A DNA stretch of 64,000 nt from Pseudoalteromonas sp. NC201 (GCF_002850255.1 NZ_CP022522.1:1473001-1537000), one strand, 5' to 3'. Positions 26,114-35,443 are shown, counted from the stretch's first letter. Translations and numbers: made by a program. Notes: generated from the sequence alone by a model not told the origin.

Positions 26114-27595
26114 TTGGAGATTGGTACGATAATCTCTCTCGCACTGTATTTTATTGCGATGCTGGGAATTGGGTTATATGCATATAAAAAGTCGACCAGT
26201 GATGTGTCTGGCTACATGTTGGGTGGCCGTAGTCTGCCACCAAGTGTAGCAGCTCTTTCAGCAGGTGCATCCGACATGAGTGGTTGGATCTTGATGGGTC
26301 TACCTGGCGCAATGTTCCTCTATGGTTTTAGCAGTACATGGATTGCAATTGGCCTTGTGATTGGTGCTTGGCTCAACTATTTATTGGTCGCTCCGCGCCT
26401 GCGTGTTTACACAGAGTATGCAAATGATGCGATCACCATTCCTGACTATTTTGCCAATCGTTTCGAAGATAAAGGAAATGCGTTAAGAATAGTCTCTGCG
26501 TTAGTGATCATTGTTTTCTTCACGCTATATACCTCTTCTGGCGTGGTTGCCGGTGGCAAGCTGTTCGAAAGTTCATTTGGCATGAGTTATGAGAGCGGCT
26601 TATATATCACAACTAGTGTTGTTGTGCTTTATACTTTATTCGGTGGCTTTTTAGCGGTAAGTCTGACTGACTTTGTCCAAGGCTGTATCATGTTTATCGC
26701 TTTGATTTTAGTGCCTGTAGTTACCTTCTCATTACTCGATAATCCACTTTCTCAAACACTGAACGAGTTAAATCCGTCGATGTTAACTTGGGTGGGATCA
26801 GCTGGCGCAATAGGCATTATTTCTGCAATGTCTTGGGGTCTTGGATATTTTGGTCAACCCCATATTATCGTGCGCTTTATGTCTGTTCGAAGTGTTAAAG
26901 ATATGCCAACAGCGCGCCGTATAGGTATGAGCTGGATGATAGTCGCAGCTCTCGGTGCCGTGGGCACTGGTTTGTTTGGTGCTGCTTATGCACATGAGCA
27001 GGGGATTGTTGTAGACGATGCTGAGACCATTTTCTTGATTTTATCCCAGTTATTGTTTCACCCATTGATTGCGGGATTCTTACTTGCAGCTATTCTTGCC
27101 GCAATTATGAGTACCATTTCTTCGCAGTTATTAGTGAGTTCGAGCTCGTTAACTGAAGACTTTTATAAGATATTCTTGAACAAAAATGCTTCGGATAAAG
27201 AACTTGTGCTTGTTGGTCGTATCAGTGTACTAGTTGTAGCGCTTGCTGCCATTTATCTTGCGTACGACAGAGATAGCTCGATTCTAGATCTTGTGAGTAA
27301 TGCTTGGGCTGGTTTTGGTGCGGCATTTGGCCCGCTAGTATTGATAAGCTTATTCTGGTCTCGTATGAACTTTGCTGGAGCACTCGCCGGCATGGTATCT
27401 GGTGCGGTGACTGTGTTGGTATGGATCTACGGTCCGTTTACTTATAATGGCGAGCCGCTTAGTGCGACATTATATGAAATTGTCCCAGGATTTATTGTTG
27501 CGACAGTCGCTATCTTTGCTGTTAGCCTACTGACCAAGGAACCAAGTAAAGAGATCACTACCTTATTTAATAAAGTAGAAAACGCGCTTGATTAA
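26114..27595 (+). CDS. putP: Sodium/proline symporter PutP
   Basis: A 493-residue SSS-family transporter with about 13 hydrophobic helices. It carries the family segments SAGASDMSGWILMGLPG (sodium and proline binding), NYLLVAPRLRVYTE and WGLGYFGQPHIIVRFM, as in PutP. The TTG start at 26114 is chosen because AGGAGG at 26103-26108 is 5 bases before it and it gives the expected N-terminus. Imports proline with sodium, typical of a marine bacterium. No putA is adjacent. A strong terminator follows. Confidence 0.94.
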   Translation: MEIGTIISLALYFIAMLGIGLYAYKKSTSDVSGYMLGGRSLPPSVAALSAGASDMSGWILMGLPGAMFLYGFSSTWIAIGLVIGAWLNYLLVAPRLRVYTEYANDAITIPDYFANRFEDKGNALRIVSALVIIVFFTLYTSSGVVAGGKLFESSFGMSYESGLYITTSVVVLYTLFGGFLAVSLTDFVQGCIMFIALILVPVVTFSLLDNPLSQTLNELNPSMLTWVGSAGAIGIISAMSWGLGYFGQPHIIVRFMSVRSVKDMPTARRIGMSWMIVAALGAVGTGLFGAAYAHEQGIVVDDAETIFLILSQLLFHPLIAGFLLAAILAAIMSTISSQLLVSSSSLTEDFYKIFLNKNASDKELVLVGRISVLVVALAAIYLAYDRDSSILDLVSNAWAGFGAAFGPLVLISLFWSRMNFAGALAGMVSGAVTVLVWIYGPFTYNGEPLSATLYEIVPGFIVATVAIFAVSLLTKEPSKEITTLFNKVENALD

Positions 27596-27612
27596 AGTCG
27601 GTTGAAGCGGAC

Positions 27613-27641
27613 AAAAAACGGAGCATTCAGCTCCGTTTTTT
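27613..27641 (+). terminator. Rho-independent terminator after putP
   Basis: 12-bp perfect stem (27613-27624 and 27630-27641) with a GC core CGGAGC and flanking A and T runs; works in both directions and also lies downstream of the convergent bcp gene. Confidence 0.9.
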
Positions 27642-27680
27642 ATTTCTCAAATATACGTATATACGGCTTAACGAGTCACT

Positions 27681-28154
27681 TTAAGCGTGTTCTTTCAAGT
27701 GGTTAATCACGACTTCATGGTGGTCTTTGGTTTTAAACTTATTGAACACGTGCTTGATGGTACCGTCTTGACCGACTAAGAAAGATAGGCGATGAATACC
27801 GTCATACTCTTTACCCATGAATTTCTTTAAGCCCCACACACCAAACTCATCGGCTACCGTGTGGTCTTCATCCGAAAGTAAGTCAAAGTTAAGCTCTTTT
27901 TTGTTTTCAAAGTTCTTTAACTTTTTCACAGCATCTGGACTAATGCCAACGGCTACGGTGTTTAATTCAGCCAGTTCAGTTTTGTGGTCACGCAGATTTT
28001 CAGCTTGAACGGTACAGCCTGGGGTCAATGCTTTAGGGTAAAAATAGACTAAAACTTGATGTGACTTTAATAAAGTAGCAAGCTCAACGGTCTCGTCGTT
28101 TTGGTTTTGCAGTGAGAATAATGGTGCTTTATCACCGACTTTCAAAGTATTCAT
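27681..28154 (-). CDS. bcp: Thiol peroxidase Bcp (peroxiredoxin), one-cysteine form
   Basis: A 157-residue peroxiredoxin reducing hydroperoxides in the cytoplasm. It has the family landmarks YFYPKALTPGCTVQAENLRD, LLSDEDHTVADEFGVWG and KFMGKEYDGIHR. The peroxidatic Cys in PGCT is the only cysteine in the protein. The E. coli homologue has a resolving Cys five residues later (PGCTVQACGLRD); here it is Glu, so an external thiol must resolve the sulfenate. It forms a likely operon with gcvR, 9 bp upstream, as in enterobacteria. Confidence 0.94.
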   Translation of the reverse strand: MNTLKVGDKAPLFSLQNQNDETVELATLLKSHQVLVYFYPKALTPGCTVQAENLRDHKTELAELNTVAVGISPDAVKKLKNFENKKELNFDLLSDEDHTVADEFGVWGLKKFMGKEYDGIHRLSFLVGQDGTIKHVFNKFKTKDHHEVVINHLKEHA

Positions 28155-28163
28155 AGTAAATCC

Positions 28164-28697
28164 TTAGCGAATGCGTCTGAATATATAGTCTACGTTTAAG
28201 GAGTGTGAAAGATCTTCGAACTGAACTTTAAAGTTATCGATATCCACATCTACAGGAATATTAAACTCGAGCTCGCAGCGCATATGTAGCTCGTCTTCTT
28301 GCTCAAAGGTATCTGACTTCAGTGAACAAATATTCACCCCTTGCGCTGCGAAATAGCGTGTTACTTTACTTAACGTACCAGGAGTATCTAACCCTTCATA
28401 TTCCAAAGTATAACCTGCACTGTATTCGCCTTGTTGATGGCTTGCGGTGCGTTTCATCATCGTTAAAAGGCCAAGCTCCATCCCTTTGGCAGGTAAAGTG
28501 TGCTCGACACGACTGATAGACGCCATGTCACCGGCAAGTAGCATGATAAAGGTAAACTCATTGCCCAATATTGCAATTCGACTGTCAATAATATTACAGT
28601 TGCAGTCACTCACAAGCTGTGTCAATTCGCCAACAATACCAGATCTGTCTTCTCCAATGGCGGTTAAGACAAGTTGATGGTTTGCATGCATGGTCAT
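28164..28697 (-). CDS. gcvR: Glycine cleavage system transcriptional repressor-like ACT protein GcvR
   Basis: A protein of about 177 residues with two ACT domains: LVLTAIGEDRSGIVGELTQLVSDCNCNI at the start and a second beginning near TLEYEGLDTPGTLSKVTRYFA. In E. coli GcvR binds GcvA and represses gcvTHP. The ATG at 28697 is preferred because AGAGG is correctly placed before it; an upstream in-frame ATG at 28730 adds 11 residues. It is followed by bcp in the E. coli order. Confidence 0.9.
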   Translation of the reverse strand: MTMHANHQLVLTAIGEDRSGIVGELTQLVSDCNCNIIDSRIAILGNEFTFIMLLAGDMASISRVEHTLPAKGMELGLLTMMKRTASHQQGEYSAGYTLEYEGLDTPGTLSKVTRYFAAQGVNICSLKSDTFEQEDELHMRCELEFNIPVDVDIDNFKVQFEDLSHSLNVDYIFRRIR

Positions 28698-29029
28698 TTT
28701 GGAACCTCTGATTTCACGTAATGCGCTCAAGGTTAATAATTAACGCGAAATACTACCATATCTGAGTTTTAGCGCTAGCGGGTTGTAATAAAAAATAGAA
28801 TTGTGCTTGCTGGACATGGTTGCTTGTTTTTCTAATGTATGACAAGTAACATAGGGCAAAATTTTGGCTATGAAATACGTGTTCCCAATATATTTGATGG
28901 GACATTCGATGTCATAGCACTAACAATTCAGAGATTGTCAATTTTTGGCAACTTTGTGTGAACCAATTCGGCAATCCTAAATCATAACTTTGATTCGAAT
29001 AATAATAGGGTTTGCTAAGGAGTAAATGA
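28698..29029. other. Divergent intergenic region gcvR/bamC
   Basis: About 330 A+T-rich bases between divergent genes. No gene or strong hairpin was found. In E. coli this position holds dapA upstream of bamC; dapA is absent here. Confidence 0.6.
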
Positions 29030-30088
29030 GTGCAGTATTGGATCCCAAAATCACTGGTTCTTGGAATTGCCGTGAGTCTAAGCGGCTGTAGTATTTTCAC
29101 AAATGATGCACATCATGAAAGAAATTATCGTGCAAATGCTCCGGTGAAAGCCCCTGAAGGCTTGTCTCAACCTTACCGAGATCCTGAGTTTGCCATGCCA
29201 GTTGGTCAATACGAGAACACGGCCGAGCCGGTAAGTTATCGTGCACCGCAGCAAGTATTGACGGTTGCGCAAGGTAGTTGGGTCGAGCAGGGTGAAGACG
29301 CCGCAAGGATTTATTTTGATAAAAATGATGGGATAGAGGATTTACCAGCATTTATTTGGCGCGCCGTGGACGGCGTCGTCGCAATGCATAACGCTGGGTT
29401 TGAAAGTGATAACAAGGCACAAGGGACAGTGACGACAACTTGGTATTCACTGATCCAACCAAAAGACGGCTGGTTTTGGGAAGAAAGTGTAGAGCCGTCT
29501 AAGCAAAAATTTAAATTTACCCTTGAACAGAAAGAGCACCAGCGTACCGCATCAATTCGTGCAGAGTTGATAGATTATCAAGGCGATGACGAGTTAACTG
29601 CGCTTCAAAAGAACCACTTAGAGGTACGAGCGCTTAATGAAGTTGTGACCGAATTTGACTATCAATATCGTTTACTACAAGTTGAAATGCGTAAGCGCCA
29701 AGGTGTACTGGCACTTGAACTTGGGTTTGACAAGAATGGTGATTCGGCGCTGCTGACTGAAAAAGGTCAAGAAGCGGTACTTGATCGCTTCTCTAACTTC
29801 CTAGAAAGAAGTAACTTTACGGTTGTTCGTGTCGATAGGGAAAAGCAGGAAGTTTTGGTTCGTTACGAAGCGCCTGAAAGCAGTGTTTGGGATTCTATTT
29901 GGGGTGAAGAAGCGGTTGTATTACCGATTGATAATGGTGATTACACGATAAAGATCGCTCAAGCGCAGGACACGCGTACTTCCATTACCTGGAAGGATAG
30001 CGAGGGGAATGTACTTGATGCAAACACCATGAATAACCTGCATCAAGCCTTGATCACTTTGCTAAGGCAAAAAGGTCTAACGATTTAA
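29030..30088 (+). CDS. bamC: Outer membrane assembly lipoprotein BamC
   Basis: A 352-residue lipoprotein of the BAM complex that inserts outer-membrane proteins. The signal peptide ends in the lipobox LSGCS (Cys near residue 20), followed by an unstructured stretch (YRANAPVKAPEGLSQPYRDPEFAMP) that in E. coli binds BamD, then two helix-grip domains. The GTG start at 29030 follows AAGGAG at 29018-29023. A terminator lies 22 bp after the stop. It is monocistronic here, since dapA is not upstream. Confidence 0.92.
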   Translation: MQYWIPKSLVLGIAVSLSGCSIFTNDAHHERNYRANAPVKAPEGLSQPYRDPEFAMPVGQYENTAEPVSYRAPQQVLTVAQGSWVEQGEDAARIYFDKNDGIEDLPAFIWRAVDGVVAMHNAGFESDNKAQGTVTTTWYSLIQPKDGWFWEESVEPSKQKFKFTLEQKEHQRTASIRAELIDYQGDDELTALQKNHLEVRALNEVVTEFDYQYRLLQVEMRKRQGVLALELGFDKNGDSALLTEKGQEAVLDRFSNFLERSNFTVVRVDREKQEVLVRYEAPESSVWDSIWGEEAVVLPIDNGDYTIKIAQAQDTRTSITWKDSEGNVLDANTMNNLHQALITLLRQKGLTI

Positions 30089-30109
30089 TAAATATAATAA
30101 TTTAAAAAC

Positions 30110-30131
30110 GAAAAGAGCTTCGGCTCTTTTC
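30110..30131 (+). terminator. Rho-independent terminator after bamC
   Basis: Stem GAAAAGAGC (30110-30118) with its complement (30123-30131), tetraloop TTCG, ending in a pyrimidine-rich tail. Confidence 0.85.
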
Positions 30132-30153
30132 TTTGTTTTTGTGGAAGTAAAAA

Positions 30154-31524
30154 ATGACAGAGAGCACTATGACACCACGCTCCACTTTACAAACGTGGTT
30201 TGCGTTTATCGTACCGTCATTGATTGGTATTTTTTTGTTTATGACGCCAGTAGCGGTCGGGGAGGCAATGACTATCCCGATTGCAGTGATGGCAAAATGG
30301 TTGCAAGCGCAACTAGCCCCTTTTATGAAAGACATGATCGTTGCAATAGTATGTATTACTGGGATCATGAGTCTGGTGGTTAAACTCCTAAGACCCCAAG
30401 CGCTATTAAAAATAACCATAATAAGACACCTATTCGATGTAAGCTGGATTTGGTTAATAACCCGACTAGTTGGTATGGTGTTTATTGTGCTTACCTTCAA
30501 TGGTGTTGGTCCAGAAGCGATCCATTCGGAAAATACAGGGGCGTTAGTGCTCAATGATCTTTTGCCCGTGCTATTTTGTGTATTCATTTTAGCCGGACTA
30601 TTGCTGCCACTCCTGCTTAACTTTGGCTTGCTTGAGATGGTTGGTACGCTTCTGACCAAAGTGATGCGCCCTTTATTCGGGGTGCCAGGACGTAGTGCAG
30701 TAAACTGTGTTGCATCTTGGCTTGGTGATGGCAGTGTCGGTATTTTGATGACCGCTCGCCAATACGAAGATAAGCATTACACACAACGAGAAGCGGCAAT
30801 CATTGGTACTACATTCTCTGCGGTTTCAATCACTTTTTGCTTAGTCGTTATTGGCCAAGTCAAACTTGAACACCTGTTTGCTCCATTTTATCTTACCGTA
30901 TGCGCAGCTGGCTTTGTTGCCGCGATTATTGTGCCGCGTTTACCACCGCTCAGATTTAAAAAAGATATTTATGTTGATGGTAGTGATCATAATGAAGATT
31001 CTGAAGCTGTGCCTAAAGGGAAGGGGTTGTTTAGCCACTCCCTAGATATAGCGCTTACCAAGGCTAAAACGGCTCCTGGGGTGAAAGGAACACTAGAAGA
31101 AGGCCTGCACAACGCATTAGATATGGTGTTTGCTGTGTTACCTGTAGTGATGGCTGTAGGTACTTTTGCGTTGATTATTGCTGAGCATACGCCAGTATTT
31201 CAATATTTAGGCACACCTTTCGTTCCTTACCTCGAGCTACTCAATGTGGCAGAGGCAGAAAAGGCCGCGCAGACAATAGTTGTCGGCTTTGCGGATATGT
31301 TTATTCCGTCAATTCTTGCCGCAGGTTCCATTGAAAGCGATACCACCCGATTTATCGTTGCTGCCATGAGCGTAACTCAGCTTATTTATATGTCAGAAGT
31401 TGGCGCGTTGCTGCTTGGCAGCAAAATCCCGGTGAACTTATGGGAGCTATTCCTAATCTTTATCTTGAGAACACTTGTTACTCTGCCTGTCATCGTCTTC
31501 ATGGCCAAGTGGTTAGTTGGCTAA
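30154..31524 (+). CDS. YjiH family membrane protein with nucleoside-recognition (Gate) domains
   Basis: A 456-residue polytopic inner-membrane protein with about 11 hydrophobic helices. The N-terminus (WFAFIVPSLIGIFLFMTPV), VNCVASWLGDGSVGILMT and the C-terminal segment FADMFIPSILAAGSIESDTTRF match YjiH-type Gate-domain proteins. Function is not established; the fold is related to nucleoside transporters and spore-maturation proteins, so a transport role is plausible. Start at 30154 follows GGAAG. It lies just past the bamC terminator and stands alone. Confidence 0.8.
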   Translation: MTESTMTPRSTLQTWFAFIVPSLIGIFLFMTPVAVGEAMTIPIAVMAKWLQAQLAPFMKDMIVAIVCITGIMSLVVKLLRPQALLKITIIRHLFDVSWIWLITRLVGMVFIVLTFNGVGPEAIHSENTGALVLNDLLPVLFCVFILAGLLLPLLLNFGLLEMVGTLLTKVMRPLFGVPGRSAVNCVASWLGDGSVGILMTARQYEDKHYTQREAAIIGTTFSAVSITFCLVVIGQVKLEHLFAPFYLTVCAAGFVAAIIVPRLPPLRFKKDIYVDGSDHNEDSEAVPKGKGLFSHSLDIALTKAKTAPGVKGTLEEGLHNALDMVFAVLPVVMAVGTFALIIAEHTPVFQYLGTPFVPYLELLNVAEAEKAAQTIVVGFADMFIPSILAAGSIESDTTRFIVAAMSVTQLIYMSEVGALLLGSKIPVNLWELFLIFILRTLVTLPVIVFMAKWLVG

Positions 31525-31556
31525 AACAGGACACTCAGTAACAGAGTATACTGATA

Positions 31557-31590
31557 ACCCACAATATTTACCCGCCTAAATATTGTGGGT
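31557..31590. repeat. Perfect 14-bp inverted repeat after the YjiH-type gene
   Basis: Arms 31557-31570 and 31577-31590 (ACCCACAATATTTA type) with a 6-nt loop; ACTG/CAGT pairs extend it outside a 3-nt bulge. There is no T-run, so it is a hairpin possibly protecting or ending the transcript. Confidence 0.6.
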
Positions 31591-31917
31591 CAGTTGACTA
31601 ACTTCATACAGATATTCATTATTCTATTTCTCCCCATAACCAATTGGTACTAAAAATAAGCTATTAAATTCCCTCCTCGAGCAATCATCGCTAAAGCTAT
31701 AGCCTAAGGCACGGGGCCTAAATTGGTATAACTTAAGTTTCAGCCAATGCTTGTATTTTTAATAGGCAATTTTATAAAGAATAGTAAGTATACGAGTTTA
31801 GGTTAGTTATAAAATAATGGATTTCAAAATACGGAGGTCACTTTTGATCTAGCCATATCTGAGGTTTTAGGGGGTAGCAGAAAATATAGTCATCAGTGTA
31901 TTAGGCTTTTGAAGCGT
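31591..31917. other. Intergenic region, possible degenerate repeat
   Basis: No gene is seen. Positions 31639-31730 are bounded by ACCAATTGGT and TAAATTGGTATA, similar to the ends of the element at 53389-53600, and may be a short or decayed relative. The rest is A+T-rich. Confidence 0.4.
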
Positions 31918-31944
31918 AAAAAAGCCCCATTCTAAATGAGGCTT
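31918..31944 (-). terminator. Terminator of the protease-partner operon
   Basis: Stem AAGCCCCATT (31922-31931) with AATGAGGCTT (31935-31944), one non-Watson-Crick pair; on the minus strand it is followed by a T-run (A-run 31918-31923 on the plus strand). Confidence 0.75.
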
Positions 31945-31971
31945 GAGAAAAATTAGTGTTTGACAGGAAAA

Positions 31972-32496
31972 TTATCTAGATGTGTATAAAGTACCTAACA
32001 CTTCAATTCTAGCTTCAACTACCTTTCCTGATTGCTTCAGTTCAGCAAGTTTACCTAGTAAATCTTGGTTGCTGTTTACACTAACAACAGCAATTCGGCC
32101 ACCGTCATACGTATTTTCAACAGCAACGCCGTACTCACTTGCTAATTCGCGTGCAGACGCATTGTCTTTCATAAGCAGGTTGATGTTACCAGATACTGGA
32201 GCAATCTCACCATTGAATATATTTTTAACTAAAGAGCCTTTAGTAAATAACTGGCTGATAGACGTCGACTTGACTAGCGCTTTTTCACCTTTTTGGCTAA
32301 TTACAGCACTAGGATCTGCAATGGCTAACGGAACTAATGCATAGTCAGACATAATCTTATAAGCACCAAAATCAGGCTTTTCAAAATTTGCCACTTTGTT
32401 TGCTTTCTCCAGTTTAGGAGTCAAGTTGTCTCGAGCCTCTGCTTGAGTTAAGAATAGTGAAGTTGTAATTAATGCCGCGATTTTTAACTTGTTCAT
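31972..32496 (-). CDS. Small secreted protein, probable partner/chaperone of the adjacent S8 protease
   Basis: A protein of about 174 residues with a clear signal peptide (MNKLKIAALITTSLFLTQAEA). The mature part has no recognised catalytic motif; its C-terminal half (IAVVSVNSNQDLLGKLAELKQSGKVVEARIEV) looks like an alpha/beta propeptide-type fold. It begins 14 bp after the protease stop, with GGAG 8 bases before the ATG, so it is co-transcribed. In Aeromonas sobria, the kexin-like serine protease ASP is followed by ORF2, a dedicated external chaperone of similar size; the same role is inferred here from arrangement and size, not from confirmed homology. Confidence 0.65.
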   Translation of the reverse strand: MNKLKIAALITTSLFLTQAEARDNLTPKLEKANKVANFEKPDFGAYKIMSDYALVPLAIADPSAVISQKGEKALVKSTSISQLFTKGSLVKNIFNGEIAPVSGNINLLMKDNASARELASEYGVAVENTYDGGRIAVVSVNSNQDLLGKLAELKQSGKVVEARIEVLGTLYTSR

Positions 32497-32510
32497 AGTA
32501 TACACTCCAA

Positions 32511-34853
32511 TTACTCAGCAGATTGATGGCCAAAGATACGTACAGCTGCACCCATCAGTTTTGATGGCGTTGAATTGTTTACGTATCCATCGTAGACAAT
32601 ATCACCTGTGCTAGTCGTCGCAAACGACTTGTTTGACACGTCGAACAAGCGAATTGTCCACTCTCCTTTAGCTGACTCACCATAGAAGCTGTTTGATAAA
32701 AATACGCCATTTTTTAGGATATAGCCAACCTGGAAGCCAGCACCGCTAAAATCATATGCAGGGCGTATCAGTGCTTGTCTAGATGATAATAAAACGCTTC
32801 TCGTACCGCTCGGAGAGATAACTTCAATTGCCAAGTCAGAACCAGCTGTAGACTGTATAACAGCTTCATCATTTTGAATTCCCATACCAAACTCATCGTT
32901 AAATACATCCAGTTTGAATTGGATAGCTTCAACGTTGATGTCCTCTGAGACAGTCACTTTGTAAGTGGCACCAACTTCACTGTTATCAGGGATTGCCATC
33001 TCTAGAGAATCTTGACCCATTACGGAGCCTTGGCCAATCCAATCTGTAATAACTTCTTCACCAAGTTTAGTTGAGTAAGACTTGGCCATTTTAACTGCTG
33101 CACCGGCATCTACACGGCCAAAACCATAAAGGTTATTATGGCTATAGCCAGCTGCGTTTTCTACCCAGCCATCATGCGCGATAAATTCACCAGCGCCTAC
33201 TGGCACCGTTACTGGCGCATTTTCGGCGTCATTTTTGGTGCTTGTTGACACAATGATATGACGTACATCTCTCCAAGTCAGCTCACTGTTCGCTGATAGG
33301 ATCAGAGAGATCACGCCTGAAGCGTTTGGTGCTGCAGAAGAGGTTCCATTCATGGTTGAACGGTAATTACAGTTAGGGTTTTCTGGATGTCCAGGGTAAT
33401 CGAATGGGTATTGGCTTGCAGCGAACTCCTCTCCATAAGCTCCTGTCCAACTGGCGATTGCGCGACCAGTATAACCAGAACTACCACTTAAACATGTCAT
33501 TGGATCAGTCGTAACCATTGCAGGAGCCCAACGGCCATATTCCCCAGCAGGAGCTGCTGCTAACAGGTTTGCCCCAGCGCTTGAGTAACTAGTATGTTTA
33601 CCATTTGAGTTAACGGCACCAATAGAGAAATAGTAAGGGTGCCCTTGGCTACTTTCACTGTTGCTATTGTAGCAGGTTAATCCTAAGTCATTTGCACCAT
33701 TGTCATCACAAAATGAGCCTTCTAAGTCTTCACTTACAAAACTATTACCACTTGATTTTACGTTAGTAGCACCTTTGCCTGAACGAAGCTTCCTGTTTGG
33801 ATAAGATTCAATTGCTTCATCAAGTTCCGAATAACTAAATTGAACAGGGTAGGTAAGGCCATAGCTGCGGTTGAATACAGAAATAGACTCACTTTCTGTT
33901 ATCCCAGAGCCAGGAAAGCCATGAACTAAAAGATCTTGCTTCGGTGTCTTGTCACCGCTAGCTAGTAAATTCATTCCGATAAGACCAGTATCAGGCGAAA
34001 CACCACGGCCGCCTAGGCCGTTCCAGCCTTTAGATGCAATCAGACCTGCAACACTAGTCCCGTGGTCACCATTAGTCGCTGTGCTCGTAGGGTCAGTTTT
34101 ATCAAGCGCATTGTCAAGTAGGTTAAGAGAGCGGTTTGGCAAAACGTTAGGAGCCAAATCTTCATGTCTAATTTCTAGGCCTGAGTCAACGACAACGGCT
34201 GTCACACCTTCGCCCGTTACACCCTGGGCAAATGCTGCTGGTACATTCATATCTTCACCAGCGACTAAGATGTTTGATTCTGCATCCGCAAATTCACTAT
34301 TCCAGTACTCAATCGCTTGTTCTTCAGTCATAATGCCACGACCGACGTAAAGGTCGACCAAGCCTTTTTTCATCGCATCACTCAGTGCGTAAGCCTTTTG
34401 ACCCGTATTATTTAGGTGCCATTGCTGGTAAGCAAGAGGGTCAGTTAGTGATGCTGGGATCTCAATACTACCGTTGGCTGACTTTCCTTTTGCAGTAACA
34501 GTGTACTTAATAGTTGCCGCTTCGCCAGATATTGGCAAGTAATCAAAAGCGGTTAGACTTTTTAGCGTTAAAATACCATGAGGAAAAGTGTAAACATTAT
34601 CTACAGGCGAAATCTCTGTCTCACCGTCAAATATTGTAATTGATAGATTGTCACTATCTGCGTCGGAGGCTTGAATTGAGCCCGAAATGGTCTGCCAATG
34701 TTTTACATTTTCTAGCTGGGTAACACCAGCCTGAGGTGCATGATCTAGCTCTTGAGCTGAACTATTATTGTTGTTATCGCTTCCACCACAAGCTGATAGT
34801 GCTACTACTATCGCTGCGGATAAAGCGGTGTATTTGAATTTATTGTTATTCAT
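32511..34853 (-). CDS. Kexin-like S8 serine protease, lipoprotein, with C-terminal P domain
   Basis: A protein of about 780 residues. The ATG at 34853 gives a lipoprotein signal peptide with lipobox LSACGG (Cys22) followed by an Asn-rich spacer; AAAGGT precedes this start. An N-terminal cadherin/VCBS-like beta domain (about 45-130) precedes the subtilisin domain, whose triad is Asp223 (VVVDSGLE), His264 (NGDHGTS) and Ser505 (NGTSSAAP). A proprotein-convertase P domain (GEWTIRLFDVSNK near the end) follows. Probably anchored to the outer membrane or released. It resembles Aeromonas ASP-type proteases, and a small secreted protein follows in the same operon. Confidence 0.88.
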   Translation of the reverse strand: MNNNKFKYTALSAAIVVALSACGGSDNNNNSSAQELDHAPQAGVTQLENVKHWQTISGSIQASDADSDNLSITIFDGETEISPVDNVYTFPHGILTLKSLTAFDYLPISGEAATIKYTVTAKGKSANGSIEIPASLTDPLAYQQWHLNNTGQKAYALSDAMKKGLVDLYVGRGIMTEEQAIEYWNSEFADAESNILVAGEDMNVPAAFAQGVTGEGVTAVVVDSGLEIRHEDLAPNVLPNRSLNLLDNALDKTDPTSTATNGDHGTSVAGLIASKGWNGLGGRGVSPDTGLIGMNLLASGDKTPKQDLLVHGFPGSGITESESISVFNRSYGLTYPVQFSYSELDEAIESYPNRKLRSGKGATNVKSSGNSFVSEDLEGSFCDDNGANDLGLTCYNSNSESSQGHPYYFSIGAVNSNGKHTSYSSAGANLLAAAPAGEYGRWAPAMVTTDPMTCLSGSSGYTGRAIASWTGAYGEEFAASQYPFDYPGHPENPNCNYRSTMNGTSSAAPNASGVISLILSANSELTWRDVRHIIVSTSTKNDAENAPVTVPVGAGEFIAHDGWVENAAGYSHNNLYGFGRVDAGAAVKMAKSYSTKLGEEVITDWIGQGSVMGQDSLEMAIPDNSEVGATYKVTVSEDINVEAIQFKLDVFNDEFGMGIQNDEAVIQSTAGSDLAIEVISPSGTRSVLLSSRQALIRPAYDFSGAGFQVGYILKNGVFLSNSFYGESAKGEWTIRLFDVSNKSFATTSTGDIVYDGYVNNSTPSKLMGAAVRIFGHQSAE

Positions 34854-35082
34854 ATTATTTACCTTTGTACACTTTGCAGTAACGAATGTACTCAAGTAAA
34901 TTAATGTTAGCAATTATATAATTTTAAGTTTTGTAAATAAAGTGTAATCAAAGGTGTTTTTTTATCATTTAATTCAATTGGTTATCTTCTTTGAAAACAA
35001 ATGTAAACAGTAACAAGAGATGAAAAAATTAACCAGAAAGGACTCCTTTCCTTTGCCTAGTAGCGTTATTAGCCGTATTCTT

Positions 35083-35313
35083 TTATAAGTTATTTATATC
35101 TTTTTTAACTTGATAACCTTCATCGGTAACAATTTGCTCCAGTGTTGCCACTCTTGCTTTTAATGCAGTAATCTCTGAGTGTAGCTCATCATGCACCTTT
35201 GTTCTTTGTGCGTCTATTTTTTTAAATTCCAAGCGGCGTTTATAGATTTCGCTAATTATTCCTCCACCAACACTAATAAGTACAATCAAAAAAACCATTG
35301 TAGTGCCTGACAT
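35083..35313 (-). CDS. Small single-helix membrane protein with coiled coil, PspB-like
   Basis: A protein of about 76 residues: N-terminal membrane helix (MVFLIVLISVGGGIISEIY), a charged segment and a C-terminal coiled coil ending in LKARVATLEQIVTDEGYQVKKDI. Layout and the LEQIVTDEG tail resemble the phage-shock protein PspB, but no pspA or pspC is adjacent. The start is either ATG 35313 or TTG 35319; AAGGAG lies upstream of both. A stress role is only a suggestion. Confidence 0.7.
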   Translation of the reverse strand: MSGTTMVFLIVLISVGGGIISEIYKRRLEFKKIDAQRTKVHDELHSEITALKARVATLEQIVTDEGYQVKKDINNL

Positions 35314-35373
35314 AGCCAATTTACTCCTTTTTGTTGATAAGTAATATCATGACGAATTCATTGTAGTGACGAT

Positions 35374-35410
35374 AAAAAATGGCATCATGATTTACCATCA
35401 TGATGCCATT
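35374..35410 (-). terminator. Rho-independent terminator after sdaA
   Basis: 13-bp perfect stem (35378-35390 and 35398-35410, AATGGCATCATGA type) with a 7-nt loop; on the minus strand it ends in a run of T (A-run 35374-35379). Confidence 0.85.
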
Positions 35411-35443
35411 AAGTCATCTGTAAAGTGAACTGACAATTGTCAA

